Shown here piece after piece: positions 1-10,110 of a stretch of DNA of 64,000 nucleotides (position 1 is the first letter of the stretch; each line of letters begins with the position of its first letter). Source of the DNA: Massilia brevitalea. Lineage in GTDB: Bacteria > Pseudomonadota > Gammaproteobacteria > Burkholderiales > Burkholderiaceae_D. Where the stretch lies: NCBI RefSeq assembly GCF_030711405.1, contig NZ_JAULSI010000011.1, forward strand, positions 62,001 to 126,000, written 5' to 3'. Under the pieces are notes generated by a model. It did no database searches. It saw nothing but the letters and a program-made list of their open reading frames with translations, and was not told the origin of the DNA. The translations under genes and the position numbers were made by a program.

Positions 1-1278
1 GGCGGCCACGGCGTCGGTCGAGTCGCCGATCAGGCCCTTGATCTCTTTCGCGGCGGCGGCCGAGCGCTGGGCCAGGTTGCGCACTTCGGTGGCGACCACC
101 GCAAAGCCCCTGCCCTGCTCGCCGGCGCGCGCCGCTTCCACGGCGGCGTTCAGCGCCAGGATATTCGTCTGGAAGGCGATGCCGTCGATGACGCCGATGA
201 TGTCGGCGATCTTGCCGGCCGAGCTGTTGATGCGGTCCATGGTGCCGACCACTTCGCCGATCACCTGGCCGCCGCGCTCGGCCACGTTCGACGCCGCCTC
301 GGCCAGGGTGTTCGCCTGGCGCGCGTTGTCGGCGTTCTGCTTCACGGTCGAGGTGAGTTCTTCCATCGACGACGCCGTCTCTTCCAGCGACGACGCCTGC
401 TGCTCGGTGCGCGACGACAGATCGAGGCTGCCGGCCGCCACTTCGCTCGCTGCGGTGCCGATGGTGTCGGTGCTGGTACGGACCGTGCTCACCGTGCGCA
501 CCAGGTTTTCGTTCATGGTCTTCAGCGCCTGCAGCAGCAGGCCGGTCTCGTCGCGCGAAGTGACCTCGATGCGGCTGGTCAGGTCGCCCGCGGCCACCGT
601 GTTCGCCACGTCCAGCGCGCGCGCCAGCGGACGGGTGATCGAGCGCGTGTTCCACCAGGCGATCAGCACGGCCAGGCCAAGCGACACCAGCGCCAGCGCA
701 ATCATCAGCATGCGGGTCGAGGATTCGGTGGCGCGTGCCTCCTCGGAGCGCACGGCGGCCAGCTTCTGCTGCAGCACCAGCTGTTCGCCCACGGCGCTCT
801 TCAGGTCACGCAGTGCGGGGCGCAGCACGTCCTTCAGGTAGGCGCGCGCGCCGGCATCGTCGCCGGCGTTGATGCGCTTGATGAGTTCTTCCTGGCCCTG
901 CAGGTACTTCGCGTTACCGGCCAGCATGCGTTCGAGCGCGGCCACCGTGTCGGGCTTGTTCAGGCTCTTGCGCAGGAAGTCGAGGTTTTCCTGGCCGGTC
1001 TTGCGCGATGAGGCGATCTCTTCGAGCTGCTTCTGGCGGTCGGCCGGATCATTATCCAGCATCATGTTGCGCAGGGCGACAGCGACGTCGTTCGTTTCCG
1101 TCAGCACGGCGTTGGTGGCGTTGGTGTTGGGGATGCTGCGCTCGGCCAGTTCGGCGGTGCCGGCGCTGACGCGCGAGACCATGCTGATGCTGAAGGCCTG
1201 GCTGCCCAGCAGCAGCACGCCCACGGTGCCGAAGCCAATGGCCAGGCGCTTTGCGATGTTCATGTTCGAAAGATTCAT
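1..1278 (-). CDS. Methyl-accepting chemotaxis protein, 3' end beyond window
   Basis: Transmembrane chemoreceptor that relays ligand or energy signals to CheA/CheW. The reading frame begins [15 protein letters not shown] at 1278 and stays open to base 1, so the C-terminus lies outside the window. Visible in order: a first membrane helix (about residues 8-30), a periplasmic four-helix-bundle sensor region, a second membrane helix ending near the IAWW motif, a HAMP linker, and the highly conserved signalling hairpin containing [21 protein letters not shown]. It closely resembles the MCP at 53022-54782, including the MNLSNM start. It lies 18 bases downstream of cheW on the same strand, so the two are probably co-transcribed. 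Ligand unknown. Confidence 0.93.
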   Translation of the reverse strand, partial: MNLSNMNIAKRLAIGFGTVGVLLLGSQAFSISMVSRVSAGTAELAERSIPNTNATNAVLTETNDVAVALRNMMLDNDPADRQKQLEEIASSRKTGQENLDFLRKSLNKPDTVAALERMLAGNAKYLQGQEELIKRINAGDDAGARAYLKDVLRPALRDLKSAVGEQLVLQQKLAAVRSEEARATESSTRMLMIALALVSLGLAVLIAWWNTRSITRPLARALDVANTVAAGDLTSRIEVTSRDETGLLLQALKTMNENLVRTVSTVRTSTDTIGTAASEVAAGSLDLSSRTEQQASSLEETASSMEELTSTVKQNADNARQANTLAEAASNVAERGGQVIGEVVGTMDRINSSAGKIADIIGVIDGIAFQTNILALNAAVEAARAGEQGRGFAVVATEVRNLAQRSAAAAKEIKGLIGDSTDAVAA

Positions 1279-1296
1279 ACGGTATAAAGAATAAGG

Positions 1297-1773
1297 TCAG
1301 GCCGCGTCGGCCACGGAAGCCGCCAGGCCCATGTCGGGGGCGGCCATCAGGCGCTCGATGTCGAGCAGGATCAGCATGCGTTCGCCCACCGTGCCCAGGC
1401 CCAGCAGGTGGTCGGCATCGATGCCGCCGCCGATGCTCGGGGCCGGGCGCACCTGGTCCGGCGCCAGCGTGACCACGTCGGAGACGCTGTCGACCACCAT
1501 GCCGATTACCTGGCGGCCGATGTTCAGGATGATGACCACGGTGAAGCTGTCGTACCCGGCCTGGCCGAGCGAGAATTTGATGCGCATGTCGACGATCGGC
1601 ACGATCTGGCCGCGCAGGTTGATCACGCCTTTCAAAAAGGCCGGCGCATTCGCGATGCGCGTGACGGCCCCGTAGCCGCGGATTTCCTGCACCGTCAGGA
1701 TGCTGATGCCGTACTCTTCCTTACCGAGGCGGAAGGACAGCACTTCCAGTTCATTGTTGCTCGATTCGCTCAC
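1297..1773 (-). CDS. cheW: Chemotaxis coupling protein CheW
   Basis: Scaffold protein that couples MCPs to the CheA kinase. The whole protein is one CheW domain: NELEVLSFRLGKEEYGI at the N-terminus, the INLRGQIVPIVDMR core motif, VIGMVVDSVSDVV, and the LLGLGTV/MLILLDIERL C-terminal strands. An ATG at 1791 is possible, but a GTG at 1773 has an AGGGGAG Shine-Dalgarno five bases upstream and gives the usual VSESSNNELEVL start, so I prefer it (158 aa). It precedes the MCP at 1-1278 in the same orientation with an 18-base gap, forming a small receptor/coupler operon. No cheA or cheY is in the window. Confidence 0.92.
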   Translation of the reverse strand: MSESSNNELEVLSFRLGKEEYGISILTVQEIRGYGAVTRIANAPAFLKGVINLRGQIVPIVDMRIKFSLGQAGYDSFTVVIILNIGRQVIGMVVDSVSDVVTLAPDQVRPAPSIGGGIDADHLLGLGTVGERMLILLDIERLMAAPDMGLAASVADAA

Positions 1774-2074
1774 CAGCACTCCCCTATTCATCGATCACCG
1801 CGTGGCATGAATTGCCGCATGGAAAGCAGATTACGGCGTCTGCGGCGGGAATTCGATGGAGAACTGTTAATTCATCGAAAAAATATGTGAAATCGAAGAA
1901 AATGCATCGCCAAAATGCGACAGCCCGTGCGAATTGAACAAGGCTTTGCCCCCCTGTCCCGTTGTCTTTACGAAAGACAATTGGCCTGCAAGCCTCTTGC
2001 GGCGATCTGCTAAAGTAAGGGCGACAACATGCAAACATGGTGACCGGCCACGGCCGGCGCCGTACCAGGAACCC

Positions 2075-3936
2075 ATGCCCGCAGCCAGTTATCCGCCCAA
2101 CGAAGCCGAACGCCAGACACTGCTCGCTTCGCTCCGCCTGCTCGACACCGAAGCCGAAGAAGTCTTCGACCGCATCACGCGCCTGGTGGCGCGCCTGCTG
2201 AAAGTGCCCACCGCCCTGTTCTCGCTGGTCGACGCCGACCGCCAGTGGTTCAAGTCGCGCGTCGGCATGGACGCGCTCGAGACCCCGCGCGAACAGGCTT
2301 TCTGCGCGCACGCCATCCTGCAGGACCAGCCGCTGGTGGTGGCCGACGCCAGCAGCGACGCGCGCTTCGCCGACAACCCGCTGTGACGGGTTCGCCCAAC
2401 ATCCGCTTCTATGCCGGCGTGCCGATCCGATCGTCCGGCGGCCTGCCGATCGGCACCCTGTGCGCCATCGACGACCATGCGCGCGTGCTCACCGCCGACG
2501 AGCTGTGCATCCTGATCGACCTGGCCGACATCGTGCAAAAGGAAGTGCAGTACCGCGAGCGCCTGGCCGTGGCCGGGCGCCACCTGGAGCATTCCGAGGC
2601 CGTGCTCGACGCCAGCGAGGCGCGCTTTCGCACCATTTTCGACCTGGCCAGCATCGGCATTTCCATGCTCTCGCCGCATGGCGGCTGGCTGAGCGTGAAC
2701 CGCACCCTGTGCGGCATCGTCGGGTATTCCGAAGAAGAACTGATGCGCAAGACCTTCCAGGACATCACCCACCCCGACGACCTCGACATCGACCTGGCCC
2801 AGCTCGCGCAGCTGCGCGCCGGCGCCATCTCCCAGTACCAGCTCGAGAAGCGCTACATCCACAAGGACGGCGGCACGGTGTGGGTCAACCTGAACGTCAG
2901 CGCCAAGCGCGGCGCGGGCGGCGACGTCGACTACCTGATCGCCGTGGTCAAGGACATCGGGGCCCAGAAGGAAGCGCAGGCCTCGCTCGACGCCCTGCAT
3001 GCCGATCTCGAACAGCGGGTGGCGACCCGCACCAACCAGCTGCGCGAGCGCGAGGCCGAGCTGCGCAGCGTGATCGAGAACGCCAACGATGCCTACATCG
3101 GACTGGATGCCAACGGCGCGGTCACGGTCTGGAACCGCGCCGCCGAGGAAACCTTCGGCTACGGCCCGCTGGAAGCGGCCGGGCGTCAGCTGGAAAGTTT
3201 GATCGTGCCGCCGGACCTGCTGCGCGCCCACCCCGGCAGCCTGCTGCGCTACCTGACCGGCAGCGCCGCCTCCAAGCTCGGCAAGCGCGTGGAATTGCCG
3301 GCGATGCGCAAGGACGGCACGCTGCTGACGGTGGAAGCGCGCGTCAACGAGCTCGAGGTGCGCGGTACGCGGATGTACAGCGCCTTCCTGCACGACATCT
3401 CCGAGCGCAAGCAGGCCGAATCGCGGCGCGAGTTCGAATCGCGCCACGACATGCTGACCGGCCTGCTGAACCGGCGCGCGCTGATGGAAACCCTGCCGAT
3501 CGCCCAGTCGCGCGCGAACCGCAGCGGCCAGAGCCTGGGCCTGCTGTTCATCGACCTGGACGGCTTCAAGGCCGTCAACGACACCCACGGCCACGAAGCC
3601 GGCGACCGCCTGCTGAGCGAAATCGCCATACGCCTGCGCGGCGTGGTGCGCAAGACCGACAGCGTGTTCCGTCTGGCCGGCGACGAATTCACCGTGCTGC
3701 TCGAAGGCCTGCACGACGCCGGCAGCGCCCACGTGGCGGCCGCCAAGATCATCGACGCCGTCAGCCGTCCGGTAGATGTCGACAGCGGTTCGGCCCAGGT
3801 GGGCGCCAGCATCGGCCTGGCCCTGTTCGCGCCGAACGGCGGCGCCAGCCCGGAGGCGCTGATCAAGGAAGCCGACGAGCGCATGTACCAGGCCAAGCGC
3901 GCCGGCAAGGGGCGCATCTGCCCGCCGGCGCCGTGA
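2075..3936 (+). pseudogene. GAF-PAS-PAS-GGDEF diguanylate cyclase, frameshifted in the GAF domain
   Basis: Would encode a cytoplasmic sensor making cyclic-di-GMP. The first frame starts at ATG 2075 (MPAASYPPNEAERQ) and stops at TGA 2384-2386 inside the GAF domain. Coding continues one frame lower to 3936. The junction reads DNPL-stop, where GAF proteins of this family read DNPLVTGSPNIRFYAG, so the loss of one G near 2382 explains it. Downstream are two PAS/PAC units, a short coiled linker (LEQRVATRTNQLRERE) and a GGDEF domain with metal site FIDLDGFK, an AGDEF active-site variant and an intact I-site RKTD five residues before it. It is either a true pseudogene or a sequencing error. Confidence 0.8.
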
Positions 3937-3953
3937 TGCTTATTGTTTGATCC

Positions 3954-5576
3954 TTAACGCTTGACGCTGCCGAACGGATCGCCCTTCTTCCAGGTCGGCA
4001 TGGCCGGCGCGTTGGCCACCGCGTAACCCAGATTCAGGGTGAACTGGGCCTGCTGCAGCATGCCCGACAAATCCCACTCCGGACGGTACTCGTCGCTCAC
4101 CTGGTGGTAATCCTGCTTGAAGCCGACCATCTGCGCGCTGGCGTGGGCCTGGTCGTGCTCGAAGGTGAAGTGGCCGTCGCCCGAGAACACCGCCGAGCCG
4201 ACGTTAAAGGCCGGCACGCCGGCCTTGGCGAAGTTGAAGTGGTCGGCGCGGAAGTAGGCGCCCGACATGTCGGGAATCGTCGGCGCGAGCTTGAGACCCA
4301 TCTTCTTCGCCACCACGGCTGCCGTGTCGTACAGGCTGCTGCGCTCGGCGCCGGGCACGCCGATGTCGCGCGTGCGTCCGACAAAATTCAGGCTGTCGAG
4401 GTTCAGGTCGGCGGCGGTCTTCGCCAGCGGCACCACCGGATTCGCCACGTACGCGGCGCTGCCCAGCAGGCCCTGCTCCTCCGCTGCCGGCCACAGGAAC
4501 ACCTGGGTGCGGCGCGCTGGTTTACGCACCGCTTCGGCGGCCATGGCCAGCAGGGCCGCGGTGCCGGTGGCGTTGTCGATGGCGCCGTTGAACACGTGGT
4601 CGCCCTCGCTGCCCAGCTTCTCGTCGATGCCGAAGTGGTCCCAGTGCGCCGAGTACACCACTGCCTGATCCTTGAGTTTCGGGTCGCTGCCCGGCACCAC
4701 GCCGACCACGTTGAACTGCTCGACCTGGCGCACGGCCGATTTCATCTGCACACTGACCTTCGTCTTGAGGTCGACCGGCTTGAAGTCGCGCCGCTCGGCC
4801 TGGGCGCGCAGGGTGTCGAGATCAAAACCGGCGGCGGCGAACAGCCCGCGCGCGGTGTCTTCCTGCAGCCAGCCTTCGACGCCGTTGCCCGGGCTGGCGA
4901 GGCGGAAGCGCTCGTGCGAGAAGCTGTTGGCCGGCACGCTCCAGGCGTAGGAGGCCGACGGCGTGGTGTGGATCAGCAGCGCACCGGCCGCGCCACGGCG
5001 TACCGCTTCCTCGAACTTGTACAGCCAGCGGCCATACCAGGTGTAGGCCTTGCCGGCGAAGCGGTTGGGCTCCTCGGCGGTGGGTTGCGGGTCGTTGACC
5101 ATCATGACCAGGATCTTGCCCTTCACGTCCTGGCCCTTGTAGTCGTCCCATTGTTCGTCGGGCGCCGAGACGCCGTAGCCGACGAACAGCAGCGGCGCAT
5201 CAAAGGCGACGTCCGCCTTGCCGCTGCCGGTGCCGAACACGATTTCCTGGCCCAGTTTCGGCGCGATGCGCTTGCCGCCGGCGTCGAAGCTGACCTCGCC
5301 CGACACCAGGCGCGTGCCGACGATCGGCACCGGCTGGCGGTAGCCGCCGCCCGGCATCGGCTGCAGGCCGATGGCCGCGGCCTGGGTTTCCAGGTAGCGC
5401 ACCGCCAGGTCGCCGCCGCGCTGGCCGGTGCCGCGGCCTTCCAGCAGGTCGTCGGCCAAAAAGGACAGGTGGGCGCGCAAGGCCGGCTCCTTGAGCAGCG
5501 GCGCTTCCTGGGCGAACGCGGGGCACGACAGGATGAGGGCGGCGCAGGCGGTCAGTACGGGAGGGCGAAGACGCAT
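3954..5576 (-). CDS. Secreted M28-family zinc peptidase with PA insertion
   Basis: Probable periplasmic or secreted aminopeptidase. I place the start at ATG 5576 (MRLRPPVLTA...), which opens directly on a signal peptide ending near AFAQE; the upstream extension is not protein-like. The protein is 540 aa. A protease-associated (PA) domain spans roughly residues 120-270. The M28 metal ligands follow in order: H311 (SAHWDHFG), D334 (NGAIDNATG), the E366-E367 pair (AAEEQG), D394 (NLDS) and a C-terminal YHQVSDEY histidine. It is not obviously part of the glucan locus next door. A REP-like hairpin lies between it and the GH16 gene. The exact substrate cannot be told from sequence. Confidence 0.9.
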   Translation of the reverse strand: MRLRPPVLTACAALILSCPAFAQEAPLLKEPALRAHLSFLADDLLEGRGTGQRGGDLAVRYLETQAAAIGLQPMPGGGYRQPVPIVGTRLVSGEVSFDAGGKRIAPKLGQEIVFGTGSGKADVAFDAPLLFVGYGVSAPDEQWDDYKGQDVKGKILVMMVNDPQPTAEEPNRFAGKAYTWYGRWLYKFEEAVRRGAAGALLIHTTPSASYAWSVPANSFSHERFRLASPGNGVEGWLQEDTARGLFAAAGFDLDTLRAQAERRDFKPVDLKTKVSVQMKSAVRQVEQFNVVGVVPGSDPKLKDQAVVYSAHWDHFGIDEKLGSEGDHVFNGAIDNATGTAALLAMAAEAVRKPARRTQVFLWPAAEEQGLLGSAAYVANPVVPLAKTAADLNLDSLNFVGRTRDIGVPGAERSSLYDTAAVVAKKMGLKLAPTIPDMSGAYFRADHFNFAKAGVPAFNVGSAVFSGDGHFTFEHDQAHASAQMVGFKQDYHQVSDEYRPEWDLSGMLQQAQFTLNLGYAVANAPAMPTWKKGDPFGSVKR

Positions 5577-5666
5577 CGTGATGGTTCCATGGGTGGTGAG
5601 GATGGCAACATGGTACCGCAGGTGGGTGGACATGGTTGGCCGGGGGTGGGCAACATGTGCGGTAGG

Positions 5667-5684
5667 GTGGGCTCCCGAGCCCAC
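5667..5684. repeat. Single REP-like hairpin
   Basis: GTGGGCT-CCCG-AGCCCAC palindrome followed by GCGG. It has the same stem logic as the paired hairpins at 10128, 15215, 28473 and 40138, but is solitary and diverged. It sits downstream of the GH16 gene and could also act as its transcription terminator. Confidence 0.55.
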
Positions 5685-5722
5685 GCGGTCTCACCATGTG
5701 CTCATCTGCGCTGTCACCCCTA

Positions 5723-6538
5723 TTACGGACGCTTGTACACCCGCACCCAATCGACCAGCATCCGCTGCGGCAGCACCGTGGTCGCATCTGGATACCCCGG
5801 CCAATACCCGCCCACCGCCAGGTTCAAAATCACATAGAACGGATGCTCGAACACCCACTCCCCTTTCACCATCGCGGGCGTGGCCGTGTGGTACAGGATG
5901 CCGTCGCGGTACCAGCGGATCCGCTGCGGCTCCCACTCCACCGCATACACATGGAAGCCGTCGGCATACGCCCCGCTCTCGCGCTTCGACGGCGCCCCAA
6001 AAGCATGCTCGCCCGAATAGCCCGGCCCGTGCAGGGTGCCGTGCACCAGGCCCGGCTCCTTGCCGATGTTTTCCATGATGTCGATCTCGCCGCAGCGCGG
6101 CCAGCCGACCGTCTTGATGTCGGCGCCCAGCATCCAGAAGGCCGGCCAGATGCCCTGCCCGCGCGGAATCCGGATGCGCGCCTCGTAGCGCCCATAGGTG
6201 CGCTCCTGCAGGCCGGCCGTCTTGATGCGCGCCGAGGTGAATTCCTTGCCGCCCCAGGCTTCGCGGTGCGCTTCGATCACCAGCATGCCGTCGACGACGC
6301 GCAGGTTCTCGGGCCGCTCGGTATAGAACTGCTGTTCGTTGTTGCCGTTGCCGCTGCCGCCCGGTTCGGGCACCCACTTGCTGCGGTCGAGAAGCGTGCC
6401 GTCGAACTCGTCGTGCCAGTCGATGGCCCAGCCGGCCGGAACCGGGATCGGCTGCGCCTGTGCCGGACTCTGTGCCTGCCCTGCGCCGCTACCCAATGCC
6501 AGCGCCGCAGCGGCCAGCGCCATCCACCGTTTTCCCAT
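5723..6538 (-). CDS. Secreted GH16 endo-beta-1,3-glucanase (laminarinase type)
   Basis: Hydrolyses beta-1,3- or mixed-linkage beta-glucan outside the cytoplasm. Start chosen at ATG 6538 (MGKRWMALAA) because a GGAGGGG Shine-Dalgarno precedes it and a signal peptide follows (cleavage near AGQAQ). The 271-aa protein is one GH16 domain: WHDEFDG, NNEQQFYTERPEN, YGRYEARIRIP, then the catalytic EIDIMENIG with nucleophile E151, D153 and acid/base E156. The extra Met in that motif is the beta-bulge form seen in laminarinases. It diverges from the TonB receptor. Its promoter carries a LacI-type operator at 6556-6569 shared with the receptor and ABC operon, which ties it to the glucan locus. Confidence 0.93.
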   Translation of the reverse strand: MGKRWMALAAAALALGSGAGQAQSPAQAQPIPVPAGWAIDWHDEFDGTLLDRSKWVPEPGGSGNGNNEQQFYTERPENLRVVDGMLVIEAHREAWGGKEFTSARIKTAGLQERTYGRYEARIRIPRGQGIWPAFWMLGADIKTVGWPRCGEIDIMENIGKEPGLVHGTLHGPGYSGEHAFGAPSKRESGAYADGFHVYAVEWEPQRIRWYRDGILYHTATPAMVKGEWVFEHPFYVILNLAVGGYWPGYPDATTVLPQRMLVDWVRVYKRP

Positions 6539-6555
6539 CCGCCCCTCCTTGTTTT

Positions 6556-6569
6556 TGGAAACGTTACCA
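6556..6569. promoter_or_regulatory. LacI-type operator for GH16
   Basis: TGGAAACGTTACCA, one mismatch from a perfect palindrome and identical to the site at 27017-27030. It sits about 7-20 bases downstream of the predicted GH16 transcription start, a classic roadblock position. Confidence 0.8.
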
Positions 6570-6582
6570 GCACCCCGCGGAA

Positions 6583-6612
6583 AATGTAACACCCGTCCGT
6601 TTCAAGTGTCAA
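6583..6612 (-). promoter_or_regulatory. Sigma70 promoter of GH16
   Basis: On the minus strand, a perfect TTGACA (6612-6607), an 18-base spacer and TACATT (6588-6583). The position relative to the operator matches the other two promoters of this regulon. Confidence 0.6.
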
Positions 6613-6667
6613 CGCGCGCCCTGTTGTTGCGCTAATAACCCAAAACCTTGTCCCGAAGAATATTCCG

Positions 6668-6696
6668 TTGACAATTTTTTTTCCTAAGCCTACTAT
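6668..6696 (+). promoter_or_regulatory. Sigma70 promoter of the TonB receptor gene
   Basis: TTGACA (6668-6673), 17-base spacer, TACTAT (6691-6696). The predicted start is near 6703, leaving a leader of about 235 bases before the receptor ATG. No further gene is visible in that leader. Confidence 0.75.
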
Positions 6697-6710
6697 TCAT
6701 TCAGAACATA

Positions 6711-6724
6711 TGGAAACGTTTCCA
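6711..6724. promoter_or_regulatory. LacI-type operator for the TonB receptor
   Basis: Perfect 14-base palindrome TGGAAACGTTTCCA starting about 8 bases after the predicted transcription start. It is the consensus form of the family of sites in this window. Confidence 0.85.
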
Positions 6725-6937
6725 CAGTTTCCAACAAAGCGCCACGAAAAACCAGGTGGCACACGTAAGAACGACGAAGCGCCGCTGCTCCGGTTCAGGG
6801 ATGCAGTCGGCCTTTCGTGTTGGGCAGCGCGGCAGCAAAGACACAGCAACGAGACAAAGCGGCATGTCGGCCGGCCGGGTGCGGAGACCCGGCCAGATGT
6901 GGCTGACAATCAAATCTATAAGAAAAGAGGAGAACAC

Positions 6938-9900
6938 ATGCACTACCCTTTGGCAAAGCAGAAACTCATCAGCCTGGCCGTCGCCGCTGCCTGCGGCGCC
7001 TTCCTGGCGCCGGCATACGCGCAGGAAGCCGGCCAGCCCGCCACCAGCACCAGCGGTAGCGCCACCGGCGCGAACACGGGAGCAAACGCCGACCAGGCCA
7101 GCGGCAACGGCGCCACCGCCGACCAGGCCAGCGGCGCCAGCCCGAATTCGGGCGTCGTCGCCGATGCCACCGCCGCACCGCAGGTGGTCCTGGTCAAGGG
7201 CATCCGCCAGAGCATGGCCTCGTCGCTGAACATGAAACGCAACGCCACCGGCATCGTCGACGGCATCGTCGCCGAAGACATCGGCAAATTCCCGGATACC
7301 AACCTGGCCGAATCGCTGCAGCGCATCAGCGGCGTCTCGATCGACCGCGAAATCGGCGAAGGCTCGAAGGTCACCGTGCGCGGCGTCGGCCCCGACTTCA
7401 ACCTGGTGCTGCTGAACGGCCGCCAGATGCCGACCTCGAACCTGGGCGACCGCAACGGCCGCGCCTACGACTTCGCCAACATCGCCTCGGAAGCCATCTC
7501 CCAGATCCAGGTGTACAAGACGGCGCGCGCCGACTCCCCGACCGGCGGCATCGGCGCCACCCTGAACGTGATGACCGCGCGTCCGCTCGAGCGCAACGGC
7601 AAGCAGGCCAGCATCGGCATCAAGGGCGTGCACGACAGCTCGGCCAGCGAACTGCCGGGCGACGTCAAGCACGGCATGGACAAGGTGACGCCGGAGATCT
7701 CGGGCATCTACAGCAACGCCACGGCCGACGGCAAGTTCGGCATCGCCATCAGCGGCAGCTACCAGGAACGCCACCTGGGCTACAACCAGGCCGCGGTGCC
7801 GGGCGGCTGGCGCGGCCCGATCGCCGCCGGCGACAGCGGCGCCTGGGGCAACATCCCGCAGGCGAACACGCCGGGCGGCGCCAACATCGTCAACCGTCCG
7901 TCGGGCGACACCATCTATTCGGTGCCGCAGAACCTGAACTACTCGATGAGCGGCGTGCAGCGCGAGCGCACCAACGGCCAGCTGGTGCTGCAGTACGCGC
8001 CGAGCAAGGCCCTGACCACCACCCTCGACTACACCTATTCCGAAAACAAGATCCACACCCGCCGCCAGGACATGTCGGCCTGGTTCAACTTCGGCCCGTC
8101 GAGCAGCAGCTGGGGCGACCCGGTGGGCGGCGTCGCGCCGCCGCTGACCTATACCGAGATCATCAACCCGGCCACCAGCGACATCGCCATGGGCGGCGCC
8201 GACTTCGCCACCCGCACCCAGAACAAGTCGCTCGGCTTCAACGCCGTCTGGAAGCCGAACAGCGACCTGCGCCTGGAATTCGACGCCCACAAATCGAGCG
8301 CCGAATCGACCCCGGACAGCCCATGGGGTTCGTCGAACACCCTCGGCACCGCCAGCTTCAGCCGCGGCACCACCAGCGCCGACTTCACCCAGGACTTCCC
8401 GGTGCTGGGCATCGTCGGCGCCGACTTCGCGCGCGCCGGCCAGCAGGTCACCGGCTCGACCTTCCAGAACGGCTACATGAAGGGCGAAGTCGAGCAGGCC
8501 CAGGCCAAGGGCAGCCTGAAGCTGTTCGAAGCGTCGGAACTGAACTTCGGCCTGGCGCTGACGGAACAGAACAACCGCTCGGCCTTCTCGAACCAGCAGC
8601 GCGAAACCTGGGGCGGCGCCACCAGCGCGGCCGATTACCCGAGCAGCGTCTGGCACCAGGAAAGCCTGCGCCAGTACTTCGACAAGCTCAACGGCAGCGA
8701 CAACCCGAACCTGTTCAACACCTTCTACACCTTCGACTTCGGCCAGGTGCGCGATATCGCGGCCCAGGCTTCCGGCCAGCCGAACCTGTACCTGCCGAAG
8801 ACCACCTACGACACCGACCAGCGCACCCGCGAGCGCTCGAAGAGCCTGTACCTGCAGTTCAACACCGACTGGGACTTCGGCCTGCCGGTCCACACCGGCA
8901 TCGGCGTACGCTACGAAAACACCCACGTGTTCTCGACCGCGCTGGTCCCGATCGCCACTGCCTACAGCTGGGAGTCGCAGAACGAGTTCAAGGTCCGCTT
9001 CGGCGAGCCGAGCTTCACCAGCCTCTCGGGCAAGTACCATTACTTCCTGCCGACCCTGGACGCCGACGTCGACCTGCGCCCGGACATGAAGCTGCGCTTC
9101 GCCTACGGCGAAACCATCGGCCGTCCGCGCTGGGACCAGATCGCCGGCGGCCAGATCCTGGTCGAGCTGGGGCGTGTGATCGGCGGCGACGGCTCGCAGG
9201 GCAACCCGGGCCTGAAACCCGTCAAGTCGAAGAACACCGACCTGTCCTACGAGTGGTACTACGACAAGCAGAGCTTCTTCTCGATCGGCCACTTCCGCAA
9301 GAACCTGAAGAACTACGCCGGCCAGTCGAAGGTCACGGCCCAGCCGTTCAACCTGCACACCCCGGTGGGCGGCGCCTTCTGGAACGAGGCGATTGCCAAC
9401 GGCTGCGCGAACTCGGACACGACCTGCATCCGCAACTACATCTTCCGCAACAAGGCCGGCCAGCCGGGCGTGATCCAGAACGGCGTCGACGGCTCGGGCA
9501 ACCCGCGCGGCGAGATCGTCGGCCAGCCGGGCGACCCGATCGCCAACTTCGAGATCACCTCGTTCTCGAATCAGAAGCGCGCCATGCTGTACGGTACCGA
9601 GCTGAATGTGCAGCACATGTTCGGCAACAGCGGCTTCGGCCTGTCGGCAAACTACACCTTCGTCGACTCGGGCCTGAAGTTCGACAACGCCAGCATGGGC
9701 GAGCAGTTCGCACTGGTCGGCCTGAGCGACTCGGCCAACCTGGTCGGCATCTACGAGAACGACAAGTGGACGGTGCGCGCGGCCCTGAACTGGCGCGACG
9801 AGTTCCTGTCGGCGACCTTCGACAGCGCCGGCCCGAACCCGATCTACCAGGAGCCGTACAAGCAGGTCGACCTCTCGATCGGCTACGCGTACAACGACCG

Positions 9901-10033
9901 CCTGAGCTTCCAGTTCGAGGCCATCAACCTGACCGACGAAACCATGCGCTCGCACGGCCGTACCAAGAACCAGGTGCTGTATGCGACCCAGAGCGGGCCG
10001 CGCTACATGCTGGGTGCGCGGTACAAGTTCTGA
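6938..10033 (+). CDS. TonB-dependent receptor (Xanthomonas/Caulobacter type), probably for beta-glucan oligosaccharides
   Basis: Outer-membrane active transporter, 1031 aa. Start at ATG 6938, preceded by AAGAGGAG, opening on a signal peptide (cleavage near YAQEA). Residues about 30-78 are a low-complexity Ala/Gly/Thr/Gln linker with a duplicated ADQASG unit. A TonB box (VVLVKGIR, about 83-90) follows, then the plug with GKFPDTNLAESLQRISGVSI and VTVRGVGPDFNLVLLNGRQMPT, and a long beta-barrel ending in ...GARYKF with terminal Phe. The family typically imports sugars. The glucan role is inferred from the divergent GH16, the shared operator type and the downstream ABC/GH genes. A strong terminator follows at 10049-10081. 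Confidence 0.93.
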   Translation: MHYPLAKQKLISLAVAAACGAFLAPAYAQEAGQPATSTSGSATGANTGANADQASGNGATADQASGASPNSGVVADATAAPQVVLVKGIRQSMASSLNMKRNATGIVDGIVAEDIGKFPDTNLAESLQRISGVSIDREIGEGSKVTVRGVGPDFNLVLLNGRQMPTSNLGDRNGRAYDFANIASEAISQIQVYKTARADSPTGGIGATLNVMTARPLERNGKQASIGIKGVHDSSASELPGDVKHGMDKVTPEISGIYSNATADGKFGIAISGSYQERHLGYNQAAVPGGWRGPIAAGDSGAWGNIPQANTPGGANIVNRPSGDTIYSVPQNLNYSMSGVQRERTNGQLVLQYAPSKALTTTLDYTYSENKIHTRRQDMSAWFNFGPSSSSWGDPVGGVAPPLTYTEIINPATSDIAMGGADFATRTQNKSLGFNAVWKPNSDLRLEFDAHKSSAESTPDSPWGSSNTLGTASFSRGTTSADFTQDFPVLGIVGADFARAGQQVTGSTFQNGYMKGEVEQAQAKGSLKLFEASELNFGLALTEQNNRSAFSNQQRETWGGATSAADYPSSVWHQESLRQYFDKLNGSDNPNLFNTFYTFDFGQVRDIAAQASGQPNLYLPKTTYDTDQRTRERSKSLYLQFNTDWDFGLPVHTGIGVRYENTHVFSTALVPIATAYSWESQNEFKVRFGEPSFTSLSGKYHYFLPTLDADVDLRPDMKLRFAYGETIGRPRWDQIAGGQILVELGRVIGGDGSQGNPGLKPVKSKNTDLSYEWYYDKQSFFSIGHFRKNLKNYAGQSKVTAQPFNLHTPVGGAFWNEAIANGCANSDTTCIRNYIFRNKAGQPGVIQNGVDGSGNPRGEIVGQPGDPIANFEITSFSNQKRAMLYGTELNVQHMFGNSGFGLSANYTFVDSGLKFDNASMGEQFALVGLSDSANLVGIYENDKWTVRAALNWRDEFLSATFDSAGPNPIYQEPYKQVDLSIGYAYNDRLSFQFEAINLTDETMRSHGRTKNQVLYATQSGPRYMLGARYKF

Positions 10034-10048
10034 TCGGGTGATGTAAAA

Positions 10049-10081
10049 AGCCACGGCGGAGGAACGCCGTGGCTTTTTTTC
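10049..10081 (+). terminator. Rho-independent terminator of the TonB receptor gene
   Basis: Ten-base stem AGCCACGGCG/CGCCGTGGCT, six-base loop and a run of T residues. Confidence 0.9.
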
Positions 10082-10110
10082 GATGATGATCCTTGGGCTT
10101 GCATCGAGCC

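Noticed and set aside
3660..3720. AGDEF as a dead diguanylate cyclase site
   Set aside because: Ala in the first position is tolerated in known active cyclases, and the I-site is intact; the frameshift, not this residue, is the defect.
2089..3732. 547-codon minus-strand open frame opposite the GGDEF gene
   Set aside because: Rich in His, Arg, Ala and Gln with no motif; it is the antisense shadow common in high-GC coding DNA.
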